DNA of 64,000 bases from Acidimicrobiales bacterium (GTDB lineage Bacteria > Actinomycetota > Acidimicrobiia > Acidimicrobiales > MedAcidi-G1), in the NCBI GenBank assembly GCA_029577135.1, contig JARQPW010000006.1, forward strand, positions 18,572-82,571. Direction: 5' to 3'. The position numbers and the translations under genes were made by a program. This document shows positions 9,107 to 17,703 of this stretch, one piece after another (position 1 is the stretch's first letter; each line of letters opens with the position of its first letter). The notes under the pieces were generated by a model that worked only from the letters and a program-made list of their open reading frames with translations, was not told the DNA's origin and did not search any database.

Positions 9107-11233
9107 TCAGTCCAATAGGCCACTCTCCTCGAGTACCTGTTCGAAGGCGGCCGGACGTCCGGCGATGATGCCGTCGATGCCGAGGTCCAGCAGGTCGGCG
9201 TAGAAGGCGCCCTCCTCCTGCTCGACGCTGTCGGGCCACACCCAGACCTCGACGCCTGCCTCCTCGACGGCGGTGAAGAACGCCTCGATCAGGACCTCGA
9301 CGCCCTCGTAGTTGGGTGGCACCTGGACCACGGGGTGGTCGCCCAGGGCCTCGCCGCCGAGGATCCAGGCGATCATCTCGTCGGTGCCGGGGCTGGTGGC
9401 GACATCGGGGGCAGCCTCCTTGAAGGCAGCGACCACGTCGCTCGAGAACGAGACCACGACCACCGAGTCGCGCCGGTCGAGGGCATCGAGGTCGGCCACC
9501 AGGGCGGAAATGGCGTCGGCTGAGTGCTCGCCGCGGTTCTTGATCTCGACGTCGAGGGCGAGCGTCGGGAACGCCTCGGCGACCGACCGGAACGTCTCGA
9601 TCCGGAAGTCGTCGGCGCTGAACCCCTCGGGTGGCTCGACGTCGCCGCTGCGGACGCCCCGGAACGGATAGTCGTCGTCGGCCAGGTCGCGGCAGGGCCA
9701 GCAGGTGGGTGACCACCACCAGGCGTTGTCGAGGGCCTGGAGCTCGGCGACGGTCATCTCGGCGACCATGCCCTCGCCGCCGGTGGTACCGGACACGTCG
9801 GCGTCGTGGTGGACCATGAGGACTCCGTCGGCGGTGATCCGCACGTCCATCTCGAGCAGGTCGACGCCGGCAGCAGCGGCCTGCCGGAAGGCGTACATGG
9901 TCGAGTGCGGATGGTCCTGGTCGCCGCCGGCGTGGGCCAGGTTGAGGGGCCGGTCGAGTGCCAGCAACTCTTCGATCGTCGGCGGCCGTGGCGGGAGGGT
10001 GGTCGTGGGGGGCGGCCGGCCCGGCGGGTCGTGGCGGGCGCAATCGCCGCCGACGACGTCGACGACGCGGTCGTGGCGGGTGCCTTCGGTGAGGGGCTTG
10101 GGCAAACCGGGATCGACGTAGACGTGGGGGTGGAAGTCCCAGCCCACCATCTGATCGTCGACGAAACGCACCTCGAGCACCACCGTCTCGCCCGCCACGT
10201 TGTGAAGGGGCGGGAACACGAAGTTGCCCAGCGAGTACGCCACCAGACGCCCGTCGCCAAGTTCGATGATCGGCTGGAGCACGTGTGGGTGGTGGCCCAG
10301 GATGATCGTCGCCCCGGCGGCGAGCAGTTTTTCGGCCAGGTTCTCCTGCTCGGCGGCCTGACAGGTCTCGTACTCGTCGCCCCAGTGGACGCTGACCACG
10401 ACTACAGCGGCCGCCTTGGCGGCCGTGCGCACGCTGTCCAAGAAGCGCTCCTCCTGGGTGAGGGCCAGCGCCACACCGGACCGGGCCTCGTCGGCACCGA
10501 ACCCGTACGGCTGGATGTGGGTGGCCGCCACGAACGCCACCGCCGGACCGTCGGGAACCTGGACGATCCGGTGTGAGTAGGCCTCGGTGTCGTCGAAACC
10601 GGCGCCGACGACCGTCACCCTGGCGGCGGCCAGGGCATCGAGTGAATCGGTCAGGCCCACCTCGCCGTAGTCACGGGCGTGGTTGTTGGCCATCGCGACG
10701 ACGTCGATGCCGGCGTCGGCGATCGTCTGCGCCGCGGTGAGCGGTGCCCGGAACACGAACATCTTGGTGGCGGCCGATCCCCGCTCGGTGATGGCCGTCT
10801 CCAGGTTGACAAAGGCGATGTCAGCCGACGCCAGAGACGGTTCGAGCAACTCGAACGGGTCGAACCCACCCTGTTCGGGCCGCTCCATCAACACATCGCC
10901 GCCGGCCAGCAGCGTCCACTCCCTCGGCGGTCTGGTCGTCGTGGTCGTGGTGGTCGTCGAGGTGGTGGGGACGAGCGTGGTGGTCGTCGTGGTGGTGGGG
11001 ACGAGCGTGGTGGTCGTCGTGGTGGTGGGGACGAGCGTGGTGGTGGTCTTGGTCGTGGTCGTGGTGGTGGGGACGAGCGTGGTGGTGGTCTTGGTCGTGG
11101 TCGTGGTGGTGGGGACGAGCGTGGTGGTGGTCGTAGTGGTGGTCGTGGTCGTCGTCGGGGTGACCGTCTCCCCGCCACCTCCACAGGCAGAGGAAAGGAG
11201 CGCGACGAGCAGAAGGGTGCGCAGTACCCGCAT
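9107..11233 (-). CDS. Lipoprotein: CapA (PGA-synthesis type phosphoesterase) fused to a GDPD-like domain
   Basis: A 708-residue exported lipoprotein. Residues 1-17 form a lipoprotein signal ending in LLSSAC, so Cys17 is the likely lipid anchor. Residues 25-100 are almost pure threonine with LVP spacers, a stalk. Residues 106 to about 370 form a CapA/PGA_cap metallophosphatase domain (GGDVLM, ANNHARDYGEVGL, SVHWGDEY, GHHPHVLQPI, SLGNFVF). From about residue 415 a glycerophosphodiesterase-type TIM barrel follows (EMDVRITADGVLMVHHD, then EIKNRGEHS). The GDPD entry motif is altered: HRG is HAGG and the usual PENT is PHST, so activity of that half is uncertain. A CWPC pair lies in the insert. It probably acts on cell-surface polymers or lipid head groups. 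The gene converges on the DinB-like gene. Confidence 0.85.
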   Translation of the reverse strand: MRVLRTLLLVALLSSACGGGGETVTPTTTTTTTTTTTTLVPTTTTTTKTTTTLVPTTTTTTKTTTTLVPTTTTTTTLVPTTTTTTTLVPTTSTTTTTTTTRPPREWTLLAGGDVLMERPEQGGFDPFELLEPSLASADIAFVNLETAITERGSAATKMFVFRAPLTAAQTIADAGIDVVAMANNHARDYGEVGLTDSLDALAAARVTVVGAGFDDTEAYSHRIVQVPDGPAVAFVAATHIQPYGFGADEARSGVALALTQEERFLDSVRTAAKAAAVVVVSVHWGDEYETCQAAEQENLAEKLLAAGATIILGHHPHVLQPIIELGDGRLVAYSLGNFVFPPLHNVAGETVVLEVRFVDDQMVGWDFHPHVYVDPGLPKPLTEGTRHDRVVDVVGGDCARHDPPGRPPPTTTLPPRPPTIEELLALDRPLNLAHAGGDQDHPHSTMYAFRQAAAAGVDLLEMDVRITADGVLMVHHDADVSGTTGGEGMVAEMTVAELQALDNAWWWSPTCWPCRDLADDDYPFRGVRSGDVEPPEGFSADDFRIETFRSVAEAFPTLALDVEIKNRGEHSADAISALVADLDALDRRDSVVVVSFSSDVVAAFKEAAPDVATSPGTDEMIAWILGGEALGDHPVVQVPPNYEGVEVLIEAFFTAVEEAGVEVWVWPDSVEQEEGAFYADLLDLGIDGIIAGRPAAFEQVLEESGLLD
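10961..11124. repeat. Imperfect tandem repeat encoding the Thr-rich stalk of the CapA-GDPD lipoprotein
   Basis: Five copies of a roughly 20-bp core (GGTGGTGGGGACGAGCGTGG on the plus strand) begin near 10961, 10991, 11021, 11063 and 11105. Each encodes TTLVPTT-like units on the minus strand. Copy number is likely variable between strains. Confidence 0.8.
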
Positions 11234-11239
11234 GGCGCG

Positions 11240-11245
11240 ACCGTA
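11240..11245 (-). promoter_or_regulatory. -10 box TACGGT, 6 nt before start at 11233
   Basis: TACGGT on the minus strand followed by 6 nt and the ATG, consistent with a leaderless transcript. It supports 11233 as the start instead of the longer open frame that runs into the next gene. Confidence 0.55.
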
Positions 11246-11270
11246 ACCGGGAAGGTGCCATCGTGGAGGG

Positions 11271-12377
11271 GTGAGCGACCGACGCAACCCCAGACACGAC
11301 GTGCTCGTGGTGTGCCCGCCGGGGCTCGAGGACCTGGTGGCCGCCGAGCTCGCCGGCCTCGGCGTGAAGCGCACACGGATCCACAAGGGGGCGGTGGCGA
11401 CCGACCTCACCACCCGCCAGCTCTACGCCGCCAACAGGTCGTTGCGCTGCGCCACCCGGGTGCTGGTGCGGGTCGCCGGCTTCGCCGCCCGCTCGTTCGT
11501 CGACCTCGAGCGCCGCATCGGCGAGGTCGATTGGACCCACTGGCTGACGGAGGATGTCCGACCCGCCTACCGGGTCACCTCCCGGGGCTCGCAACTCGTC
11601 CACACCGGCGCGATCGAGGAACGGTTCGCCAGGGCCCTGGGTGACGGCCACCCCGACGGTCCCGGGCAACTGGTCGTGGTCCGGGTCTCCCGGGACCGGT
11701 TCACCGTCAGCGTCGACTCGTCGGGGGCGCCGCTGCACATGCGGGGCTGGCGGCAGGCGACGGCAAAGGCACCACTGCGGGAGTCGGTGGCCGCAGGGAT
11801 GCTCCTCGCGGCCGGCTGGGATCCGACGACGCCGCTGATCGACCCGATGTGCGGCTCGGGAACCATTGCCATCGAGGCGGCGCTGTTCGCCGCAGGTCGG
11901 GCGCCGGGAGCGGGTCGCACCTTCGCGTTCCAGCAGTGGCCGTCGTTCGAGCCGGGCACCTGGGCCAGCGTGACGGCGACCCCGGAGGATCCTGTGGCCG
12001 TACTGCCGGCGATCATCGGCAGCGACCGGGATGCCGGAGCGGTCGAGGCCGCCCGGTCGAACGCCGAGCGGGCCAGCGTCGCCGAGCTGGTCGGGTTCCG
12101 GCAGGCGACCGTCTCCGACCTCGAGGCTCCAGGTGGAGGCCCTGGACACCTCGTCACCAATCCTCCCTGGGGCGGGCGGCTCTCACCCGGCGGCGACCTG
12201 CGGAACCTCTACGCGACGCTCGGGCGGGTCGCGGCAGAACGCCTTCCGGGGTGGGGGTTGGGCCTGCTGGTGGCCGACCGGTACCTCGCCCGCCAGGTGC
12301 GCCCGGGGCTCAGCGAGGCGTTACACCTCGACCTGGGCGGCCAGCGGGCCGTCTACCTGACGGGGTGGCTCAGCTGA
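11271..12377 (+). CDS. THUMP-domain class I SAM-dependent RNA methyltransferase (RlmL/Trm14-like)
   Basis: A 368-residue protein with an N-terminal ferredoxin-like/THUMP RNA-binding region (about 1-160; HDVLVVCPPGLEDLVAAEL) and a C-terminal Rossmann methyltransferase. The SAM motif DPMCGSGTIAIEAA and the catalytic TNPPWGGR (NPPY-like, N2-guanine type) are present. By family it should methylate a guanine N2 in 23S rRNA or tRNA; which RNA is not decidable. The GTG at 11271 directly follows a GGAGGG stretch, an unusually tight spacing. It is divergent from the CapA-GDPD gene and overlaps the end of the plastocyanin-like gene by 8 nt. Confidence 0.85.
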   Translation: MSDRRNPRHDVLVVCPPGLEDLVAAELAGLGVKRTRIHKGAVATDLTTRQLYAANRSLRCATRVLVRVAGFAARSFVDLERRIGEVDWTHWLTEDVRPAYRVTSRGSQLVHTGAIEERFARALGDGHPDGPGQLVVVRVSRDRFTVSVDSSGAPLHMRGWRQATAKAPLRESVAAGMLLAAGWDPTTPLIDPMCGSGTIAIEAALFAAGRAPGAGRTFAFQQWPSFEPGTWASVTATPEDPVAVLPAIIGSDRDAGAVEAARSNAERASVAELVGFRQATVSDLEAPGGGPGHLVTNPPWGGRLSPGGDLRNLYATLGRVAAERLPGWGLGLLVADRYLARQVRPGLSEALHLDLGGQRAVYLTGWLS

Positions 12378-13839
12378 CGACGATGGTGGTGGTCATGTCG
12401 GGGTGGAGGGCACAGAAGAGCGTGTAGTCGCCGGGCTCCGAGGCGACGAACTCCCAGTTGTCGCCGGGTGCGAGGAGGCCGGAGTCGAACGAGTCGAGGT
12501 CGGGGGCGTCGGGGGTGCCGGCGCTGATGGTGTGGGGGACCGAGTCGCTGTTGTTGAAGTAGACGCCCTGTCCGACGTCGACCTCGACCTCCTTTTCGAA
12601 GGCGAAGTTGGTGATGAGCGTCTGGCGTGCGCCCTCGGGGAAGTCGCTGCCCTGGACCATGGCAGCTGAGCGCATGCTGGGGTTGTCGAGGAACGGGGCG
12701 ATCGAGGAGTTCCACATCGAGAACACGCCCAGTTGGTTGTCGTGTTCGGGATCGACCCAGGCGTGGAGCATCCAACCGATGGAGTTGTGGAACCTGCCGC
12801 CCGCCTCCCGGCACTCCTCCTCGGTGACGAAGTTGTCACTGCCCTTGCTGTTCCCCCTGCAGAGGTTGAAGTGGGTGTGCCAGTTGTCGAGGTTGCCGCT
12901 GAAGCCCTCGGGGTGTTCGAGCCCGATCGTGTAGGGCGACAGGAGGAAGGCGGTGCCGACCAGCTGCAGCTGGTCGCCGTCCCAGACGCCTTCGCGGCAC
13001 TGGCCGATTGCGCCGCTCGGCAACTGGTCGTCGGCCAGCGAGTAGAGGAGGATCTGTGGCCGGCCGGGGTCGAAGCCGTCGTTCATCGTGGACAGGTTGA
13101 TGAAGTGTGATCCCATGTTCGGTGTCTGGATCCTGTCCGAGATGAAGCCGTCGGCACACGTGTCGTTCACGTCCCGGTGCGCCTCCATGAACTCGTTCAG
13201 TTCGTCCAGTTCGGCGACGAGGTCCACCAACTCGCCCGGTGTCAGATTGAGTTCGTCCGGGATCGGATCACCGCTCTCGAGCAACGCCCGCAACTCGACG
13301 TACGAACACGGCAGGTCAGGGTCCTGGCACCTGACCTGGTCCCCGATCGGGCCCTCGACGAGGGTCGGAACCACGCCCGCCGAGGTCTCCCGGAAGACAT
13401 AGCGGGTGTAGCCGGGAGCACCGCCGGCCTGGGGGTCCAGGTCGTCGGGGAGCAGGAAGGCCGAGTCGGCCTGCTTGAAGCCCGCCGCCTGGGCGATGTA
13501 CTCCTGCATCTGTTCGGCGGTCTGGATCGAGTGGATGTCGATCGTGGTCGTCGGGGGAAGGGTGGTGGTCGTGGTGGTCGTGGTGGTCGTGGTGGTCGTG
13601 GTGGTGGTCGTGGTCGTGGTGGTGGTGGTCGTGGTCGGGGGAAGGGTGGTGGTCGTGGGGGTGGTGGTGGTCGTGGGGACTGCGATGGTCGTGGGAGCTG
13701 CGGTGGTCGTCGGCGCCGCCGTCGTCGTCGTGGGCACAGCGGTCGTCGTCGTGGGCAGGTCCCGGGTCAGGGACGTCGAGGCACAGGAGGCCACCAACAG
13801 GATCCCGAGGGTCAGTGGGACGAGGCGCAGGTTCGGCAC
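12370..13839 (-). CDS. Exported lipoprotein with Thr-rich stalk, unknown domain and C-terminal plastocyanin-like domain
   Basis: A 489-residue protein starting at GTG 13839, with a lipoprotein signal ending LLVASC (Cys19). Residues 28-100 are a threonine-dominated stalk including an uninterrupted Thr run of about 26. The middle region (about 100-400) has MGSHFINLS, a DPGRPQILLY stretch and NWHTHFNLC, which from memory resemble a family of uncharacterised secreted proteins. The C-terminal 90 residues form a cupredoxin: VPHTISAG supplies the first His and LFCALHPDM supplies Cys, His and Met, the complete type 1 copper set of plastocyanin. It likely shuttles electrons or binds copper outside the membrane; the partner is unknown. 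An AAGAAT box lies 6 nt before the GTG. Confidence 0.82.
   Translation of the reverse strand: MPNLRLVPLTLGILLVASCASTSLTRDLPTTTTAVPTTTTAAPTTTAAPTTIAVPTTTTTPTTTTLPPTTTTTTTTTTTTTTTTTTTTTTTTTLPPTTTIDIHSIQTAEQMQEYIAQAAGFKQADSAFLLPDDLDPQAGGAPGYTRYVFRETSAGVVPTLVEGPIGDQVRCQDPDLPCSYVELRALLESGDPIPDELNLTPGELVDLVAELDELNEFMEAHRDVNDTCADGFISDRIQTPNMGSHFINLSTMNDGFDPGRPQILLYSLADDQLPSGAIGQCREGVWDGDQLQLVGTAFLLSPYTIGLEHPEGFSGNLDNWHTHFNLCRGNSKGSDNFVTEEECREAGGRFHNSIGWMLHAWVDPEHDNQLGVFSMWNSSIAPFLDNPSMRSAAMVQGSDFPEGARQTLITNFAFEKEVEVDVGQGVYFNNSDSVPHTISAGTPDAPDLDSFDSGLLAPGDNWEFVASEPGDYTLFCALHPDMTTTIVVS
13561..13633. repeat. Low-complexity GGTGGTCGT-type repeat encoding a poly-Thr run
   Basis: Alternating ACC/ACG threonine codons on the minus strand give a 3/9-bp periodic repeat. 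It is coding, and mixed codon use shows it is not a homopolymer of one codon. Confidence 0.75.
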
Positions 13840-13870
13840 AGGGCGATTCTTCCAGACGGGAACGTGAACG

Positions 13871-15124
13871 TCAGGGCAGCATCGCCGGAGTGATGCGGTA
13901 GTCGGGATCGACCGTGCGAGGCCCCTCCCGCCGGGCGAGGGCGGCCTCGACGGCCGGCGCCAGTCGCTCCTCCTTGGCAGCGACGAGGCCGGGATCCCGC
14001 TCCTTGAACTCGGGCATGACCTCGGCGGCGAAGAGCTCCATCGACTCGCAGATGTCCTCGTGGCGGTTCCGCCCGGCCTGGCTGATGAAGATCACCTGGT
14101 CGATACCGGAATCCTCATACTGGCGCATCAGCGGCCGGATCTGGTCAGGCGTGCCGATCGCACCGCGCAGCGAAAGGACCCCCTGCTCGCCCTCGAGCTG
14201 AGCCCGGAGCTCGACGTTCTTCTGCGCCGCGGTCGCACGGTCGAATCCGTAGGCGCTGCGGTTCTTCTCGAACTCGGCCCACACGTCGGTGGTTCCCGGT
14301 TGGTGCTGCCCGTAGACGTAGAAGTGGCCGAGCGAATAGCCGAAGAAGTGGACGCCGTCGATGCCCCGGTCGATGGCGGTGGCCTCGTCCTCGTGGCACA
14401 TCAGGGGCAGGACGCTGGCCATGTTGGCGTTGACGGCGAAACCTGCCGGCACGCACGCCTCGGAGGCGATGGTCGAGTAGTAGTCATCGACCCAGAACTT
14501 CGCCTCGTCGGGCTCGACGAACGCGAACGTGAGGGCCCCGACGCCCTTCGTGGCGGCGAGGTGGATGGTCTCCCGCTGGCTGCAGGCCAACCAGAGCGGT
14601 GGGTGCGGCTTCTGGAACGGCTTGGGCACCACGTTCCGGGGCGGCATCTGGAGGAACTCGCCGTCCCAGCCGGCGAAGGGCTCCTCGACCATCATCCTGC
14701 TGGCGGCCTCGATGTGGTCGAGCCACTGTGCCCGCTTGGTCTCGCGCTCGATGCCGAAGCCCTCCAGCTCGGCCCTTGACGACGACTCCCCGGTCCCGAA
14801 CTCGACACGGCCGTCCGAAATCAGGTCGAGGGTGTTGATGCGCTCCACGACGCGGGCCGTGTGGTTGTAGGAACCGGGCAGCAGGACGATGCCGTGGCCC
14901 AGGCGGATGTTGGTGGTGCGCTGGCTGGCGGCGGCGAGGAACACCTCGGGGGCCGAACTGTGGCTGTACTCCTCGAGGAAGTGGTGTTCGACCTCCCAGA
15001 CGTGGTCGAAGCCCAACTGGTCGGCCAACTCAACCTGGTCGAGGGCGTCCTTGAGCAACTGGTGCTCGTCGCCCTCTTTCCAGGGCCGGGGAATCTGGTG
15101 CTCGTAGAAGATGCCGAACTTCAT
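13871..15124 (-). CDS. LLM-class flavin-dependent oxidoreductase (bacterial luciferase-like)
   Basis: A 417-residue luciferase-like monooxygenase with the typical MKFGIFYEHQIPRPW start, LADQLGFDHVWEVEHHF, LGHGIVLLPGSYNHTARVVER and LISDGRVEFGTG segments, and KPHPPLWLACS in the second half. The DHVWEVEHHF and LPGSYNHTA pattern and the length of over 400 residues fit the FMN-type alkanal-monooxygenase-like branch better than the short F420 type. The open frame extends 160 codons further upstream, but the ATG at 15124 with a TAGGGT box 7 nt before it marks the true start. The substrate is unknown. It is divergent from the YceI-like gene. Confidence 0.88.
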   Translation of the reverse strand: MKFGIFYEHQIPRPWKEGDEHQLLKDALDQVELADQLGFDHVWEVEHHFLEEYSHSSAPEVFLAAASQRTTNIRLGHGIVLLPGSYNHTARVVERINTLDLISDGRVEFGTGESSSRAELEGFGIERETKRAQWLDHIEAASRMMVEEPFAGWDGEFLQMPPRNVVPKPFQKPHPPLWLACSQRETIHLAATKGVGALTFAFVEPDEAKFWVDDYYSTIASEACVPAGFAVNANMASVLPLMCHEDEATAIDRGIDGVHFFGYSLGHFYVYGQHQPGTTDVWAEFEKNRSAYGFDRATAAQKNVELRAQLEGEQGVLSLRGAIGTPDQIRPLMRQYEDSGIDQVIFISQAGRNRHEDICESMELFAAEVMPEFKERDPGLVAAKEERLAPAVEAALARREGPRTVDPDYRITPAMLP

Positions 15125-15131
15125 CGACCGG

Positions 15132-15137
15132 ACCCTA
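15132..15137 (-). promoter_or_regulatory. -10 box TAGGGT, 7 nt before start at 15124
   Basis: TAGGGT on the minus strand, 7 nt from the ATG, consistent with leaderless transcription. Confidence 0.6.
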
Positions 15138-15230
15138 GGACAGCGCCCTCGCCCGAGCCGGATCGGCCGGTTGGGAACACATACGATGGGGAGCGGAAAC
15201 AGCCCGAGCGCCAGTGGCAGAGAGGCTTCG

Positions 15231-16106
15231 ATGCGACGCAACGTGGTGATGGGGGTGGTCGGCGCTGCCGTGGTCCTTGCGGCAGCCGTCTGGTTCTTCG
15301 TGCTGCGCGACACCGCCCCGCCGGCGCCGGACCTCGGTAGTGCCGCAGCGGTGGCCGCCGCCGCCCAGACGACGACGGCCACGACCGAGGCGCCCACGAC
15401 GACCGAGGCGCCCACCACGACGATCGAGGCGCCCACCACGACGATCGAGGCGCCCACCACGACGATCGAGGCGCCCACCACGACGATCGAGGCGGCCACG
15501 ACGACCACGACGACGACCGAGGCGCCCACCACCACCATTGCTGCCCTCGGCGACGAGATCTCCGGCACCTGGACGGTCGATACGTCGATCGGCTCCTTCT
15601 CGGAATTCACCAGTGCCTACGTCGGCTTCCGGGTCGAGGAGGAGCTCGCTCGTGGGATCGGCTCCGCAACGGCCGTGGGTCGCACCCCGATCGTGTCCGG
15701 CACCTTCGAACTCGACGGCGCCACGCTGGTGGCCGCCGAGATCATCGCCGACCTGAGCAAGATCCGCACCGACCGCGCCGGACGGGACGGCAAGGTCAAG
15801 CAGGCCCTCGACACCGGCAACCACCCGGAGGCGACCTTCACGCTGTTCGGACCCGTCGACCTCGGCGACCTACCCGTCGAGGGGGCCGAGGTCGCGATGA
15901 CAGCAGCGGGCACCCTCATGATCAAGGGCGTCACCAACGACATCCAGGTCGACCTGGCCGCCACGCTCGTCGGCGAGATCGTGACCGTCGTCGGCACCTT
16001 CGACATCACGTTCGCCGACTACGGGGTCGAAGCGCCGTCCGCGCCGATCGTCGTGTCGGTCGAGGACCACGGGGTCGTCGAGATCCAGTTGTTCCTGACC
16101 CGATAG
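15231..16106 (+). CDS. Membrane-anchored YceI-family protein with Thr-rich linker
   Basis: A 291-residue protein with an uncleaved-looking N-terminal membrane anchor (about residues 5-24), a linker of repeated EAPTTTI units (about 45-105), and a C-terminal YceI lipocalin-like beta-barrel (about 108-291; ISGTWTVDTSIGSF, FRVEEELARGIG, GNHPEATFTLFG, GTLMIKGVTNDIQVDL). YceI-type barrels bind isoprenoid or other amphipathic lipids. The extracellular position is inferred from the anchor. ATG 15231 is preceded by GAGAGG; an earlier in-frame ATG at 15186 lies behind a TACGAT box. The MFS gene starts 4 nt after the stop, so the two are probably co-transcribed. Confidence 0.85.
   Translation: MRRNVVMGVVGAAVVLAAAVWFFVLRDTAPPAPDLGSAAAVAAAAQTTTATTEAPTTTEAPTTTIEAPTTTIEAPTTTIEAPTTTIEAATTTTTTTEAPTTTIAALGDEISGTWTVDTSIGSFSEFTSAYVGFRVEEELARGIGSATAVGRTPIVSGTFELDGATLVAAEIIADLSKIRTDRAGRDGKVKQALDTGNHPEATFTLFGPVDLGDLPVEGAEVAMTAAGTLMIKGVTNDIQVDLAATLVGEIVTVVGTFDITFADYGVEAPSAPIVVSVEDHGVVEIQLFLTR
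15405..15488. repeat. Four perfect 21-bp tandem repeats in the YceI linker
   Basis: The unit GAGGCGCCCACCACGACGAT plus C repeats at 15405, 15426, 15447 and 15468, each encoding EAPTTTI. Perfect identity of the copies suggests recent expansion. Confidence 0.85.
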
Positions 16107-16109
16107 CCC

Positions 16110-17390
16110 GTGGGGAAGGCGCCGGGTCCTGACGCAGGGGACGCACGAGAGGCACCGATTCGACGGCCCTTCGGGACGTTGGCCCCGCTGCGCCATGTCT
16201 CGTTCGCACGGTTCCTGCTGGCGAACACGGTCTGCACCGTGGGCCAGTTCCTGCAGGGCCTGGCCGTGCCCTTCCTCATCAACCAGATGACCGACTCGAA
16301 CACCTGGGTCGGAGCTGCAGCGTTCGCCTCCCTGATCCCCGCCGTCGTGTCGACGCCGATCTCGGGCACACTCGCCGACCGCGTCGACCGGAAGCGGATA
16401 CTCGTGGCGGCCTACGTCCTCCAGGGCTTCATCACCGGTGGTCTGTTGGCCCTCCACCTGGCCGACCTGCTCACCCCCTGGCGGATCCTCGGGCTGCTCC
16501 TGGCCTCCGGCGCCGTCGCCGGCTTCCAGTGGGCCCCGATCCAGAGCCTCAGCGCGGTGCTCGTGCCCCGGGAAGTGCTGCCGCAGGCGATCCGCCTGCT
16601 GTCGATCTCCTTCACGGTCGGACGTTCGGTCGGGCCGGCGGCGGCGGCCCTGATGCTGGCGTTCGCCGGCCCGGGCCTCGCCTTCGGCGGGACGGTCGGC
16701 TGCTACCTGATCGGCCTCCTGCTGCTCACCACCGTGCACAGCCACTGGGAGCCCGGCGAGGCGTCCGAGCCCTTTTTCGCCCAGTTCCGGGCGGGCATCG
16801 CGTACGTCCGTGCCACCCCGTCCATCCGGCTGGCATTGCGCCTCTCGTTCACGATGGCCTTCCTCGGCGCGGCCTTCGCCTACACGCTGACCGCAGGGGT
16901 GGCGGACGACCTGTTCCGCGCCGGTGGCGGTGGACTGGGCGCCCTGGCCCTGATGCTGGGCCTCGGGTCCGTGCTCGGTGGCGTCTTCATCTCGGGTCCC
17001 GGTGGGCGGATCCGACGTTCACGCCTCGAGGCGGCCGTCGCCCTGGTCTTCGCCTTCGGCATGCTGATCGTGACCGCCACCCCGTGGCTGGCCGTCGGCT
17101 TCGTGGGCTACTTCGTGATGGGGATGGCACACATGCTCCACGGTGTCACGGTGAACACGGCCCTCCAACTGCAACTTGACGAGGAGTATCGCGGCCGGGT
17201 CATGTCCGTGTGGCTCGTCGCCCTGCTCGGGGGGCTGCCCCTAGGCTCCTTTGCCGGCGGCGTGCTCGGCGACCTCCTCGGGATGCGTTGGGTGATGCTC
17301 GGCTATGCCGTGCTGCTGGCCGGAGTGGTCGGCAGCATGGCGCGTGGCGACGGCCTCGCCCTGCTCGACGACGAGTCTCCTTATGACTAA
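16110..17390 (+). CDS. Major facilitator superfamily transporter
   Basis: A 426-residue integral membrane protein with about 12 hydrophobic segments. The loop GTLADRVDRKRILVAAYV between the second and third segments is the MFS motif A, and a second related loop follows in the C-terminal half. Overall it resembles the EntS/MFS_3 group (exporters of siderophores, drugs or macrolides). The start GTG at 16110 lies 4 nt after the YceI-like stop, suggesting translational coupling. The substrate is unknown; the pairing with a lipid-binding barrel hints at an amphiphilic one, which is inference. Confidence 0.85.
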   Translation: MGKAPGPDAGDAREAPIRRPFGTLAPLRHVSFARFLLANTVCTVGQFLQGLAVPFLINQMTDSNTWVGAAAFASLIPAVVSTPISGTLADRVDRKRILVAAYVLQGFITGGLLALHLADLLTPWRILGLLLASGAVAGFQWAPIQSLSAVLVPREVLPQAIRLLSISFTVGRSVGPAAAALMLAFAGPGLAFGGTVGCYLIGLLLLTTVHSHWEPGEASEPFFAQFRAGIAYVRATPSIRLALRLSFTMAFLGAAFAYTLTAGVADDLFRAGGGGLGALALMLGLGSVLGGVFISGPGGRIRRSRLEAAVALVFAFGMLIVTATPWLAVGFVGYFVMGMAHMLHGVTVNTALQLQLDEEYRGRVMSVWLVALLGGLPLGSFAGGVLGDLLGMRWVMLGYAVLLAGVVGSMARGDGLALLDDESPYD

Positions 17391-17451
17391 CACGTTTGCG
17401 GGGATGTCCGATCATGGGGGACAATGGGGTCATGTGGACAGGAGGTAGCAC

Positions 17452-17703
17452 GTGACTGATCCAGGCGAGGCGTCCGAGCACCTGCTCGAGGCGATGACGG
17501 CACTCGAGGAACTGTCGCGGGTGAGCACGCCCGCACAGGCGGCCGAGGAACTGGATCCGGTCGTCCTGCAGGCGTTCTGGCGCGAGTGGCCGCAAACGAG
17601 TGTCTGGGCGGGCACACTGTGGCGGGTACTGAATCGGGACCTCGAGCGGCCTGCGACCCAGCAACGCGATCCCGAACTCGATGAAGTGGGAGGAACGGGC
17701 TGA
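17452..17703 (+). CDS. Small hypothetical protein (83 aa)
   Basis: A short acidic protein of unknown family, largely helical, with EAMTALEELSRVSTP and a Trp-rich segment FWREWPQTSVWAGTLWRVL around residues 43-61. It has no signal peptide or membrane segment. A near-perfect ribosome binding site (AGGAGG, about 9 nt before GTG 17452) and overlap of its TGA with the ATG of the CBS gene (TGATG) argue that it is real and translated with the CBS protein, perhaps as its partner. Confidence 0.7.
   Translation: MTDPGEASEHLLEAMTALEELSRVSTPAQAAEELDPVVLQAFWREWPQTSVWAGTLWRVLNRDLERPATQQRDPELDEVGGTG

Noticed and set aside
6727..9123. A 798-codon minus-strand frame antisense to the carotenoid oxygenase and DinB-like genes
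   Set aside because: The plus-strand proteins have all family motifs; the antisense product is low-complexity and Arg/Pro/Val-rich.
10961..11124. Regularly spaced repeats that could suggest CRISPR
   Set aside because: The units are coding, keep the reading frame of a Thr/Leu/Val/Pro stalk, and the spacers are themselves repetitive.
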